Of a stretch of DNA of 64,000 nt, positions 34,451 to 45,895 are shown in pieces (the first letter of the stretch is position 1; each line of letters starts with the position of its first letter). The position numbers and the translations under genes are program-made. Below the pieces are notes generated by a model that was not told where the DNA came from, ran no database searches, and worked only from the letters and a program-made list of their open reading frames with translations. The stretch is from Apostichopus japonicus (lineage: Eukaryota > Echinodermata > Holothuroidea > Aspidochirotida > Stichopodidae), in contig NC_092576.1 of the NCBI RefSeq assembly GCF_037975245.1, positions 43,841,611 through 43,905,610 of the forward strand, read 5' to 3'.

Positions 34451-34779
34451 TACTCTAAAGTATTAAAGTATTACAGATACAAGTCAAATGTAAACCAGAA
34501 AGTCAAATGACTTAGTGATTCCATGCCGAATATGAATAGGGACTTTTGATTTTGCAACATCCCATATTGCTGACCAGAAATGACCAGAAGTGCACAGATA
34601 TTGGAATATTGATTAATGCATGCCTATACATACAAGGATGAAGTTCAAACCATATTTCACTTCCTAAGTTATCATATTTATTCATATTTACTTCTAATTG
34701 ACCCATGGAATCTTAACCTCTATGAAAAACACTAGCGATCAACTACTCGCCAAGGGCTACATATATACAAATTTAAAAA

Positions 34780-35170
34780 TTTAACAACTTCACTTCTTGA
34801 GATGTGGCATTTAAAATGATTTTAGACAACTCTGTTGAACTCAAATGACCTTTGACCTCCATTGAAAACAATAGGGATCATCTACTCACCAAGGGTTATC
34901 TACAAAGCAAGTTTGAAGTTCAACCAACTTTCCCTTCTTGAGATAGTTGATGTTTACAAGGTTTTAGGACTTTGACCTCTGTTGACTTCAAATGCCATTT
35001 GACTTCCATGAAAAACAATAGGGATCATCTGCTAACCAAGGCCTATGTATCAAGTTTGAAGTTCAAGCAACTTTCAGTTCTTGAGATAGAGTGTTTACGA
35101 GCTGGGGCGTCACACACCCACGCCATCACCATCGCATAGATTCCTTCTGCCTGCGGCAAGGAATCACAAA
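34780..35170 (-). repeat. ~135-bp tandem repeat family, reverse orientation, with terminal hairpin
   Basis: Units carry CTTTGACCTC, AACAATAGGGATCATCTACT, CAAGTTTGAAGTTCAA and CTTCTTGAGATA then GTTTACAAG. This is the complement of the core words at 24.4-24.8 kb. The right end closes with ATTCCTTCTGCC and GGCAAGGAAT, an inverted repeat that could fold into a hairpin and probably marks the end of the dispersed element. Confidence 0.65.
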
Positions 35171-35379
35171 TAGTTTCCTCAGGTTTGAGATCAAATGAAA
35201 CATGTAAAATGGATCAACAATGAATAACATGGAAGAAAAATGGATTTTAGTAACTTCAAAAGGGATGAGAACAGAATTTGGTTTCATGCTTAACTGCACA
35301 AAAGTTGAAATTTACTCAGTGAAACTTAAAATATAATTTGGCTCATTTCAACTGATATGGTTCTGCTCGAAGATGGTTG

Positions 35380-35568
35380 TCAATGGCTGTCTAACTTCTT
35401 GATGCAAAACAGTTCCCTTTCGTTAGCAAGATCAGGATGGTCTAGCGGACATGCAACATTTGCACAAGGTTCCCAGGATACATCTTTTTGGGATGGCCAC
35501 TTGTAAATATTGTCACCACATCTTTGCATAAAATTAACATGGACCTCGGCTTCAGATTCTTGAAGTAC
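35380..35568 (-). pseudogene. terminal exon of a transposon-associated uncharacterised protein
   Basis: On the minus strand acceptor CAATACTTTAG opens 62 codons ending in TGA at 35382-35380. The peptide includes EAEVHVNFMQRCGDNIYKWP, SQKDVSWEPCANV and KKLDSH. The pattern V-x-F-M, then Y-x-W-P, then D-x-S-W recurs, as I recall, at the C-terminus of multicopy uncharacterised proteins in fish and invertebrates. No partner exon was confirmed. It lies antisense in an NLR locus 1 intron. Confidence 0.4.
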
Positions 35569-36829
35569 CTAAAGTATTGAACAAGAAAAGGACCACAAGT
35601 TTAATTTATCTGGGAGCGTCTGCACATGCCATCTATTGTTACTACGTATTTATTATCTCCGATATATAGGGCTTGGCTTTATCCAGTAAGGACTATTATC
35701 ACACCTGCACAGAGAAATATGCCATCGTGGTTTAAAAAAAAATTGACCCCCCCCCCCCACCAAAAACTCAAACTCCTTTCTTTCTGCAAAACGCCCAGGC
35801 GAAACACAGTTTAACTTTGATGTGCTTGGCCTTACATTTATCACACTGAAACATCAGTTCCACGATAAACGTTTTGGAAACGTACGTAGCCTACGCAATT
35901 TGTTTACATACTATATACATCGCTTAACTGGACCCAACACTAATCTAATGACAGGTCAGAAGGAAGTGTCATCACTAACGTACGTTGATTGCCAGGCTGC
36001 TATCTTCTGCACAAGAATTGTAGTCTTAATTTGATGGGCTTTCAAACATTCAGAACGATAGAAAATGGTAAAATAACCGTGCTTTACTATAATATTTTTG
36101 CCCCCTAGGTTACAAGAAGATGATGTACGAACTTTTAACGTTCGTTTGTTTGGACACAACACTGATGTTATCTAAGCATAACGTACGTGAAGAGGTGCTT
36201 CTTTTCATCTTAAAATTGATATACTTCATAACGTAGGTGATGACCGTTGGCTCAAAACCACAAAATCACTTGACAATTTTATGAGGAGAAAAGCCTTTTC
36301 ACCACATTCCCTCGAAAATTGGTGATAGTTTGAAAAATGTACGTACGTGATGTTTGATACCATTAACGCAAGTGATTTCGGTGTCTAGACATAACGAACG
36401 TGAGCCTAGGCCTAAACTTCTATCGCAATTCATTTACTTATCATGATTTTCCCCAGAAATTACAAACTTCCTTGCACATGTGAATAATACATCAATCGAC
36501 TGAAAAATCTAACAATTATGTTTCAACGATGTACAACTTTCTAACATAAAATGAAATGCGTTTAACTCATTAGGGACAGGACACGAACAATATTTGCGCT
36601 AATGGTGTCTAATATCACGTACGCAACGACGAGAGCGAAATCTATCTTAAGATGCCTAGCGATGTATTATAAAGAACCATCTGCCCTATTCAAAAAATGT
36701 ATATACTGTCAGAACGGCTAGCGTTGTTCTAGGCCAGTTTCTGGCAGTTTCGCAGAAATACTTTGAAAAACTACATAGCTGTTTAACGTGCGTTATTATG
36801 AGACACGATCAGTGTCTAAGAACTCGAGC
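35569..36829. other. intron sequence with recurrent ACGTACGT words
   Basis: The octamer ACGTACGT or close variants occur near 35882, 36180, 36340 and 36617, and again at 37838, 38013 and 38198. They often follow a GGTGTCTA/TGGACAC word. No gene or clear period is visible. A C run lies near 35745. Confidence 0.35.
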
Positions 36830-37281
36830 CTAATGCTGAACCACATTCTCCCAACACTTCTGGACCCAAACTAGAGGATACTTGATTCTAGGTGCCTGCT
36901 TTTCTGACCAATATGAACTATCCCCGATGTCTAACACAAGTGAAAACGTACCCAAGATATCTCTTCCTACAAGGACTTGGCACGGGATATCTGCAACATA
37001 CAGTACCACATGTTCGGTCTCACCTACAATGGTCAACTCTGAGGAGACTTTCCCAGTGACTACTAAAGGTGTTTTATCCAAAAGTGTAAAATAATTGGCT
37101 GATTTAGTGGTACTACCTGTTCCCGCTCCACTGGGGCTGAATTTATGAAAGACTTCGAAGAGCCACTATCGGCAAGAATAAGCAAGAATATCTCCTTTTT
37201 CATACACCGCCTTAAAATATGCACCATGCAATCTACACAAAGCAGGTGCCTGCTGATCCGACCCTTCATGCAAAAGCACAC
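36830..37281 (-). pseudogene. retropepsin (gag-pol) fragment of an LTR retroelement
   Basis: On the minus strand a degraded zinc-knuckle-like CFCMKGRISRH .. LRRCMKKE is followed by the protease active site ADSGSSKSFI. After a frame change near 37080 come VVTGKVSSELTI and CQVLVGRDILG, the flap and the I-L-G-x-D-like motif of Ty3/Gypsy-type retropepsins. Reverse transcriptase motifs are absent. It is unrelated in sequence to the intact Gypsy at 15-21 kb. It is an old fragment, antisense to NLR locus 1. Confidence 0.55.
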
Positions 37282-38700
37282 TGCATAACTCTTCCTGTCG
37301 AACCCTGTCAGACAATCTGATCAAATTTATACTAGGCTGATTATATGGACAAGAATAACTTAAGTGTCCAAGTAGAAACTATAAGTGGCCATGGACTTCC
37401 ACTGCTGAAAAAAAAACATCTATACTGCCGACTACGGCATTGTAGAGGTCGGGTGGGAGAGAGAGAGACTCGAGACAGACAAATAGAATACTACACAACC
37501 GATATTAGAACTGAACTGCTTGTATTTTCCTTGTACCACATCCAGTGTACTGTTTCTAGTACCCCCTCAGCATTCAATCTAGCCATTACAACAAGGCATG
37601 AGAACAATAGGTGATTACATAACTAGCATAGACTACTAGCATACTTCCACATACCTCTACAGTCTTAGTAAAAACTACAATTTTTTGACAAATTTTACCG
37701 AAATCATTACATATTTGTGGAAATATAAAAATATGGATATCTTACCTTGTTCTCCTCATCAAGATTGTATATAAGCAGATGGATGACATATCTTGTGGTT
37801 GAACTTGATTTTTTTTAGCACCGAAGCTATTGTTTAACGTACGTTATACGATAGTCAACCAGGACTACACACATAATGTTACACCTAAACAGATGTTTAT
37901 AGTTCAAGCGGACAAGTAAGTGTAGCTTGGGTTACCATCGATTGATTGAACATAAATTGCTGATTTATCAATCGATGTCACTGAAGGCATTTCGTAGAAC
38001 AGTGCCGTGTTTACGTACGTGACGATTTGGACACGGGACTTGATCTTAATTTCGTGACATCGATTAGTATTCGTACTTTGCGGGAATTTTCGTGGAAGTA
38101 CTACTAGGGTTTATCCATAAGACGTTTGCTCATAAAGATGAAGACGGAAGAATTCCGACAGTGAAACAATACGTGAACACTTGGACACTAACCGTCACGT
38201 ACGTTTTAAAGAATTACTTGTGCATTTTATGACATGATAATGATCAACTGCAATCAGCATGTGTACTGATATGTATTATTTAGAGTTTCGTCGAATTTTG
38301 CAAGAATTGAACACATGAAAAACGGAAAGTGTAAAATATATCGAAAGGTTTGAAACACTTTATTTTTTGTCACAATTTTGTGTCTAGATACATAAGTGAT
38401 ATGAAATTAAATTACACATAAAAATTCTTTGAAACTTCGAAGTTTTATGAAACTAACTCCGATATCACATGGAACACGGTGCATCCCACAGTGGCGAATT
38501 TTAATCAATAAAATGTTTAACAGAAGCTTTGATAAGCCTTATCAAACTTGAGTACAATATCTCTCCAGTATCAAATAATAACTTACATCTATACTTATCT
38601 CATAAGCGACATAAATATCATATTAATGTATTCATATACTTAACATAACACTAATCGTTGATTGTGATGATGGTTATCCACCGTATTCGATGATGACAGC
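37282..38700. other. intron sequence, no confident feature
   Basis: A short purine-rich stretch (GAGAGAGAGACTCGAGACAG) lies near 37450, and ACGTACGT words recur. On the minus strand a possible short exon ends at a GTAAGA donor near 37745, but nothing confirms it. Confidence 0.3.
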
Positions 38701-38781
38701 TAAACTATTTATCTCTAACTACGATTGAATTTCGCTGGTAGGCACGCTGATGGCTGATCAGGGCAATTCTTGCATGGAAAC

Positions 38782-39590
38782 TTATGTTGCATGGGTGACA
38801 GAAAAAAACTCAATTGAATCAGGTTGATTTGAACTGCGTGATTTACGCTCGGCTCTGTTTGCTTCTGCTCCCTGGGTACGGCTGGTTTCATGTGCATGAG
38901 TGCCAACATGAACACACCGGCGCCAAATGTTGCGATCATGTGCTACTTGTTCCCAGGAGTCAGTGGCTATGTTACAGCGTTTCAGGTTAATCTTTAGAGA
39001 GTCCTTGTACCTCTTGTACTGTCCATCCAGAGAGCGCTTGCCACATTTAAGTTCGGAATAGAAAAACTTCTTGGGCATCCTGTCGTCAGGCATACGGACC
39101 AAGTAACCAGCCCACCTTAGTTGGGATTTCATTACTATTGCACCAATGCTGGGTAATTTGGCTCTCTGAAGTACCTCTGTATCAGGAACCTTCTGTTGCC
39201 ATGTAATATTGAAAATTTTCCCGAGGCAGGTTTGGGGAAATCGATCCATTTTTCTTATGTGACCATACGGGGTCCATGTCTCGCAAACATACAGAGAGAT
39301 GTGATCACCAATGCTCTGTACACCTGGAGTCTGGTACCATTCTTGATGCCCCTCTTCTTCCACAGCTTGTCTCTGAGCATTCCAAAGGATGATCTTGCTT
39401 TTGCCAGTCTCAATCTAATTTCTTCGTCTACGTGTGCATCCCGAGACAAGGTGCTACCAAAGTAGACAAACTTTGAGACAGCCTTCAAGGTGTGACCTTC
39501 AATAAATGAAGCAAATTGCCATTGGATGTGGAACATTAAACGGTCAAACTCGTTTAAAATATTTTCTTCAACAGCGGTCATTTCACCCTT
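38782..39590 (-). mobile_element. 5'-truncated LINE, reverse transcriptase C-terminal region, frameshifted
   Basis: Two overlapping minus-strand frames together give the C-terminal part of a non-LTR retrotransposon polyprotein. The first has KFVYFGSTLSRDAHVDEEIR, AKARSSFGMLR and RGIKNGTRLQVYRALVITSL. The second has CETWTPYGHIRKMDRF, QTCLGKIFNITWQQKVPDTE, QLRWAGYLVRMPDDRMPKK and DSWEQVAHDRNIWRR. A one-base frame change near 39290 separates them. The catalytic YxDD box and endonuclease are missing: this is a dead-on-arrival copy. It lies antisense in an NLR locus 1 intron. Confidence 0.85.
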
Positions 39591-39744
39591 GAACGTCCGG
39601 ATTGCCTTTCATTGTGAATTAAATATCTTTTTGAATACTCTTAGTTTTAAACCATAAGTTGCAAGATAAAAGGAAACTATTCGATAATCGTATATTTCGT
39701 AAGTATTTGTAGAGAGAAACTAGCAGATAAAGGGGGTTGATTTA

Positions 39745-40510
39745 TGAATGTTAATAATAGTAGGCTGCTCATTACGTATTGAGATATAACAGAGGTAGGG
39801 TACTCATTACATACTGAGATATAACAAATGTAGAGTACTCATAACGTATTGATATATAACAGAGGTACGGTACCCATTACGTATTAAGATATAACAGAGG
39901 TAAAGTGTTCAATACATATTGAGATATAACAGAGGTAGGGTACTTATTACGTATCGAGATATAACAGAGGTAGGGTACTCATTACGTATTGATATATAAC
40001 AGAGGTAATGTACTCATTACGTATTAAGATATAACAGAGGTAAAGTGCTCATTACGTATTGAGATATAACAGAGGTAGGGTACTCATTACGTATCGAGAT
40101 ATAACAGAGGTAGGGTACTCATTACGTATTGATATATAACAGAGGTAAGGTACTCGTTTCGTATTAATATATAACAGAGGTAAAGTGCTCATTACGTATT
40201 GAGATATAACAGAGGTAGGGTACTCATTACGTATCGAGATATAACAGAGGTAAGGTACTCGTTTCGTATTAATATATAACAGAGGTAAAGTGCTCATTAC
40301 GTATTGAGATATAACAGAGGTAGGGTACTCATTACGTATTAAGATATAACAGAGGTAGGTTACTCATTACATATTGAGATATAACAGAGGTAGGGTGCCC
40401 ATTACGTCTTGAGGTATAACAAAGGATGGGTACTCATTACGTATTGATATATAACAGAGGTAGGGTACTCATTACGTAGTGATATATAACAGAGGTAGGG
40501 TGATCATTAC
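39745..40510. repeat. 35-bp minisatellite, ~21 units, with higher-order structure
   Basis: The unit is GTACTCATTACGTATTGAGA followed by TATAACAGAGGTAGG. Variants (ATCGAG, TTGATA, TTAAGA, and CTCGTTTCG in place of CTCATTACG) recur in fixed order. A four-unit (140-bp) block is followed by a similar block and then by a three-unit (105-bp) version. The array ends about 130 bp before exon E of NLR locus 1. Minus-strand open frames across it arise from the repeat and are not genes. Confidence 0.92.
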
Positions 40511-40638
40511 GATCTCAATTAGGTAAGAAGAAGATCTGCAATGTTTTTAAGGAAACAAATGTAGGTAATCACAATCTTTTTTCTCACACTGTTAGAATGA
40601 ATACATGTGAATATCTTTTGGGTTTTTCCAGGATGCAG

Positions 40639-40680
40639 CACAGAATCGGAGGTCTAGCAATAACTGCACAGTCTTATAAG
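40639..40680 (+). CDS. NLR locus 1, exon E (42 nt)
   Basis: Using acceptor TTTTTCCAGGATGCAG and donor GTGAGT, the 14 codons read HRIGGLAITAQSYK in phase 0, matching locus 2 exon 6 (EKIGSVALKEKVYERK). The acceptor seven bases upstream (TTTTTCCAG) would shift the frame and meet a TAA, so I chose the inner one. Confidence 0.55.
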
Positions 40681-41209
40681 GTGAGTAAGGAATATCGCAA
40701 TTTCTGAAGACTTCCGCTGTTATAAAATAAATGTTCCATTTTGGATGAGTTTTGTTGTAACAAACGGACTTACAAATATGTAATAAAAAATCCGTATCGC
40801 TACTTCCTAACCGTTATCAAATGTATTTCTCAACTGAAACTGAAATGTAACACAATTAATTAATGAGGAGTTGTCGATTGTGGCATCTGAAGGTTGGTTA
40901 GGCAGAAGGGGTGACGGGTGGGGGGCTTTTTTTTCTCAAAAAGAAATTTAAAGTGAGCTCTGGATATACTCTGACATAATTGAATCGTTAGAATGCCTTA
41001 TTGATAAACAGATACACATCTTGTGTCAGCAATACTGACAAAATATCACTCAAAACAGCTATCTCTGCATCTCACGGATAGGTCTAAATCGGAATATCTC
41101 TTCGGGATAAAACTTGATTTTAACCCTTTATTGGATAGTTGGATTAAATAACATATAATGTTTAAAAAACATATAATGTTTCATATCAGCTTGTGTAACG
41201 AATAATCCT

Positions 41210-41560
41210 TATTAGTATTTGTAGCAGGGATCTCTGTCAGTGTGTGTAGCAGGGGTCTCCTGTTATTCTGTGTAGCAGGTGATAGCTATTATAATGAGTT
41301 TTAGGGGATTTCTGTCAGTATGTGTAGCTTGTGATGCCTGTTATTATATGTAGCAAATGATGCCTGTTATTCTGTGATGCAGGTTTCTCCTGTTGTTCTG
41401 TGTAGCAGGTGATAGCTGTTATTATGTGTAGCAAAGATCTACGTCAGTATGTGCAGCAGGTTATGCCTGTTATTCTGTGAAGCAGGTTTCTCATGTTATT
41501 AAGTGTAGCAGAGATCTTTGTCAGTCCGTGCATCTGCAGGTGACATCTGTTATTTTGTGT
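41210..41560. repeat. degenerate tandem repeat, unit ~33-38 bp
   Basis: Repeated words are TGTGTAGCAGGTGAT, GCCTGTTATTCTGTG and AGATCTCTGTCAGT. About nine diverged units lie in an intron of NLR locus 1. Confidence 0.7.
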
Positions 41561-43594
41561 CATCCCTTCATAAACTGCAAAAGTTCGTGGAGGTAACAAC
41601 TCTTTAAACAATAACAATTTGATATCTTTCTAGGTTACATATTTGAGCTCAGGTTATCTCAACGAAGTACAGCAGATGTCTAATCTCTTCCAAAGAGAGA
41701 TAGCGACAGAGAGGGTGGGAGAGAGGTGGAGAGAGAGCAGATAGACTAGCATTCTTCTCATTAATGTCTCTGCAAACTTTTTTATTTAGTTTACCGTTTT
41801 TTCCTTTCTGATTATTGATCATATTTTGCGAGTAGATATTAATTATCAACGATCGTAAGCATATAACGTAATGGAAAAAATCAAAGAGTACTAAAATGAG
41901 AGGCAATGAGTGTTATTCTTGTTACAGTTAAATATTATCGTGTATAATTAAATATCATGCTTCAATTATCACTCAACTTACGTTTTCAGAAAGACGGAGC
42001 AATCACACTGACATTTTTGAACGTTGGGGTGGGAGGAGGGATTGGTGGGAGCGGAGATGGGAGGGGGTTGATGTAAATTCAGATCAATGTGATATCAATT
42101 GTATATCTTTGACAGAGAATAAACCAACTACTAAAGATGGTTGTATTAACAAAGAGTGTAACTTCTCAGTGAAACTGAATAACTTCCTATGTTTAATTCT
42201 GTCATTTCAACGACTGCAAAGAAAGTTTACGTTTTGTTTTATTAACTTCGAAGACAGCAGAAATGATTAGTTTTCGACTCTTACGTTTTGTCATAAAGGA
42301 ATCCCATTGTAAATACATCAAATGTATTAGAGACACTATGATCTCTATCATAGGTCTGTAATTGCATATTACATTATAGTTGATCCATTATATCGAAGTT
42401 GTCTTCCTGAAGAAAACAAAATGGAGGATATTTGGTGTATATCGAACTTCAAAACGTTTCCGGCTTAATTGGCATCTTTTATTTCCCTTTTTTTTTCCTT
42501 TTTTTCTTCTTGTTTTAGCTTAAATATTCCCTGTAGCAGTTTGTTGTTACAATAAGGACGCTTTATTCATCATTTTTATTCATTTACAGCTGGGTTTTTT
42601 AGGGGTTGTGTGTTTTTTGTCTTTGTGCTTTTTGTTTATTTTGCCTTTGTTCAATGTTCATTCTATAAACTATGGAATTTATAGCCAACTTGAAACATAG
42701 TATTTGATATCGTTACGATGACGTGTATATTACGTAACATAATGATCATTACAAAACATTAAGATTTTGTGTTTAATTGGTTAATTTAAAGATAATGATC
42801 AGCTATATATTATATATATATATTATATTATATTGTTATTTAGATTCATGTACATTAATACTTTAGTTTGGTATCTTCCATTAAGTTATATTAAGGTCTA
42901 GAGACAACTCAGTGACGTGTCTGTTACGTCATTCAATAATAATTCGAACAAGATAATGTTAATCAGAACATTTTTTTTGTACTGAAGCTTGAAATGTTGA
43001 TCGTACTTCTATAAACATCTAGGTCTTGAAGTTTCCTCAAGGATGATGAGATCAATAGTAGTTCAACAATTCATTTGATACATTTAATCATAGGTTTTAT
43101 AATTGCAAATTATTTCATAATAATTTCAACATTGTCAAAATGTCATAAAAATATCGTAGTTTGTGATTATCAACGTCCTTGTAGTTTAGTATGCCTTGCT
43201 TTAATTGCCCAAGCGTTAAACATGTCGCAACCAATCAAACAGGTCCTTACATTGTATACCCTCATTGTACATATATTATTGAAACCATTCCTGGGGTAAT
43301 CTTCCAATAGTAAATGATGATGTAAAAAATGTAAAATAAGCTCTAAATCGACTTTCATGAATAGTTGTTTTCTTTTTGTATATTATATCCAATATAACAC
43401 AATGTTTATACATTATTTTTTCAAAATTTGCGATGTTTCTATTGTTCTTTCTTAATTCACATTCTTTTATTTTACCTTTTTTTTCTTTTTCTTGTACCGT
43501 CTTTAGCATTCAAGTGATTAAATAAGCTAATGAGCAATCTGTTTGTTTAATGAACATAGGTAATGTGAAATAATATAGTTGGTCAGCCATGCAG

Positions 43595-43641
<47 letters not shown>

Positions 43642-45480
43642 TCGATTCGATTAGTGATTAACTTGTAAATGTCAATATTTGTTAATCGTTCCATCATCCT
43701 ACTAGAGAGTATTAACACGGACCTTTTACTGTGGTTTGTTGTTTTCGTTTCAAAACACCTGATATTGTATCTGGCATGCATTACAACATGTCTTCTTTTT
43801 TGTCAAAAAGTAAATAAACCCATATCTAGTTGTTGCTGTCTGGTATACATGTAATTGTACATTTAATTGTACAAAACTATTACGTAACTTATGACTACAT
43901 TGACCATCAAAGATATATTTGATATGATTTTTTTTTAATTATATTTGTTTATTATTATTATTAATCGTATGGTGGTTTGTAAGGTACAGCCAAGATGTAG
44001 ACCTACTGTGTCAGTACAACACGACATCAGAATTAATTTGTATATTGTTTTCGAGTTTCAGACTTTCAGGAAGTATTCTAGTTGTTGCTTTGTAATAACC
44101 TTGACAACATGTCAAACATATATGAGTTGAAAAGTCTTGCTTACCTGCAAAATCTTGAATAAAAGAATTGTCAAATATCCTTGTTGTTTTGTTTATTTTG
44201 GCAAAAATTCAAACACGTTATATTTGACGAGATGCCAATCAACACGATAACATGACATATTGACGAAAATTGATAAATTGTCGAATTGCTTCTTCAAACC
44301 ATGGAGCTAGATAACCCATAACTAGGAAATATATCAAAATAATGATATTAAATGACATGTCAAGTAACAAAATAATAAAGAGGCAACATTTGATGATCAA
44401 GATGCAGTATTGTGTCTTAATCTTCAAATAACGTCAAAACCTCGTTAATTTAAATGATACTAATAACATGACACCTTAACAATAACTATCAAATTGTCTG
44501 AATGCGTGTTATATATTGAAGCAGTTAATCTAAAACTTGTTTGTACCTTCAAAACCGCTGTGATAATGACTTAAATCAAACGATTTTGTGATCCGTTTCC
44601 TTTTTGCATCTACTTACTATATTCTAATTCAGTGTTAGTGTTAACACAGGTACTAACTTGAAGATATAGTCTAACTATATTTACATTTTACCATCATCTA
44701 TTTCCCAAATTTGGAGTTTTCCTTTATGTTTCTGTTGTCGAATTGTAAAGTCTTTACACAAATGTCAATGTATTTGCGCCCAGCCATCAGCTACCATGCA
44801 TGTGGTAGGTAGGACAGGCAAGAATTAAGCCAGCAGTCGTTATGTGATGGATTAGAGCTAATTGTGTCAGGGAATTTAGATTGAATTAAGAAATGCATTG
44901 GTACTACTTTTCATGACACTGCATAAGCTCTACCCACTGTTATGAATTATAGGGGGCACCAAGGGGATATTCCTTCAAAGATATTGCTAAGCCTCCTGCG
45001 CCCTCCCCGAGAACTTGAAGGTATAACAAAATTTACTATCCTTATGTCAAATTTATATTAAATGAATTATATAAGGATAACAAAATGCATCACTTCGGGA
45101 ATTTTCTCCTGGACCACGCCACACCCCCCCCCCCCCCCTTCCAAGAGGCTGAAGAGGTTGAAATACATTCCAATAATTTGAATGTGTTTGCTCAATTTAA
45201 AATAGTTACAACAGACCTGAAAGTACCTCAGCTTCCAGGTTTGGAATACCTACATAACTTATATTCCTCACTCTGACATGTCATTTTATTGCTTTAAAGC
45301 ATGGAGAGTACAACACAAATATCCCAAAATCCAACAACTTCTGATGGGACATTGACATGGATCCTAAGTAATTGAATTTCTCCCTAACACGTTTATTTTG
45401 TGCTTAATTCTCTCTATATTAGAGAAAAGAGGATGACATTTGAAATCGTTTAGCTTCCGGAAGGATCAACTCCTGGACCC
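41561..45480. other. large AT-rich intron part with TA microsatellite
   Basis: A TA dinucleotide repeat lies at about 43600-43633, a TA-rich patch near 42806-42835, purine-rich GAGAGAG near 41696-41740, GGGAGG words near 42030-42068 and a C run near 45126-45139. Nothing coding is supported. Confidence 0.4.
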
Positions 45481-45489
45481 AACTAGGGC

Positions 45490-45895
45490 CAGTGAAATGT
45501 GACCCCAGTTAGGGGCACGAGATACATTCCAGGGAGTTTGACCCTAGCTAGGGGCCTGAGATACATTCAAGGTCCAGGGAAATGTGACTCCAGCTATGAG
45601 CCTGACATATATTACAGTGAAATGTGACCCCGACTAGGGGACTAAGATGCATTCCAGTTAAATATGACCCCGGTTATAGGCATGAGATATATTACTGTGA
45701 AATGTTACCCCAGCTTAGGGCCTGATATACATTCAAGTTCCAGGTAACGTGACCCCAGCTAGGGGCCTGATATAGATTACAGTGAAATGTGACACCGGCT
45801 AGGGGCCTGAGATACATTCCAGTTAAAAGTGACCCCAGTAAGGGACGTGATATACATATCAGTGAATTGCGACCCCAGATAGGAGCCTGATGATT
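45490..45895. repeat. minisatellite, unit ~40-50 bp, ~9 copies
   Basis: Units share GTGACCCCAGCTAGGGGCCT, GAGATACATTCCAG and TGAAAT. Divergence between units is moderate. Confidence 0.8.

Noticed and set aside
37740-37830. A minus-strand exon ending at a GTAAGA donor
   Set aside because: Two frames are equally open, no acceptor is clear and no homology is recalled.
40052-40297. An 81-codon minus-strand protein with repeated MSTLPLLYINTKR units
   Set aside because: It arises because three 35-bp units make 105 bp, a multiple of three. It is a by-product of the minisatellite.
41987-42022. An extra NLR locus 1 exon after TACGTTTTCAG
   Set aside because: It is short, has no match to locus 2 and no good donor.
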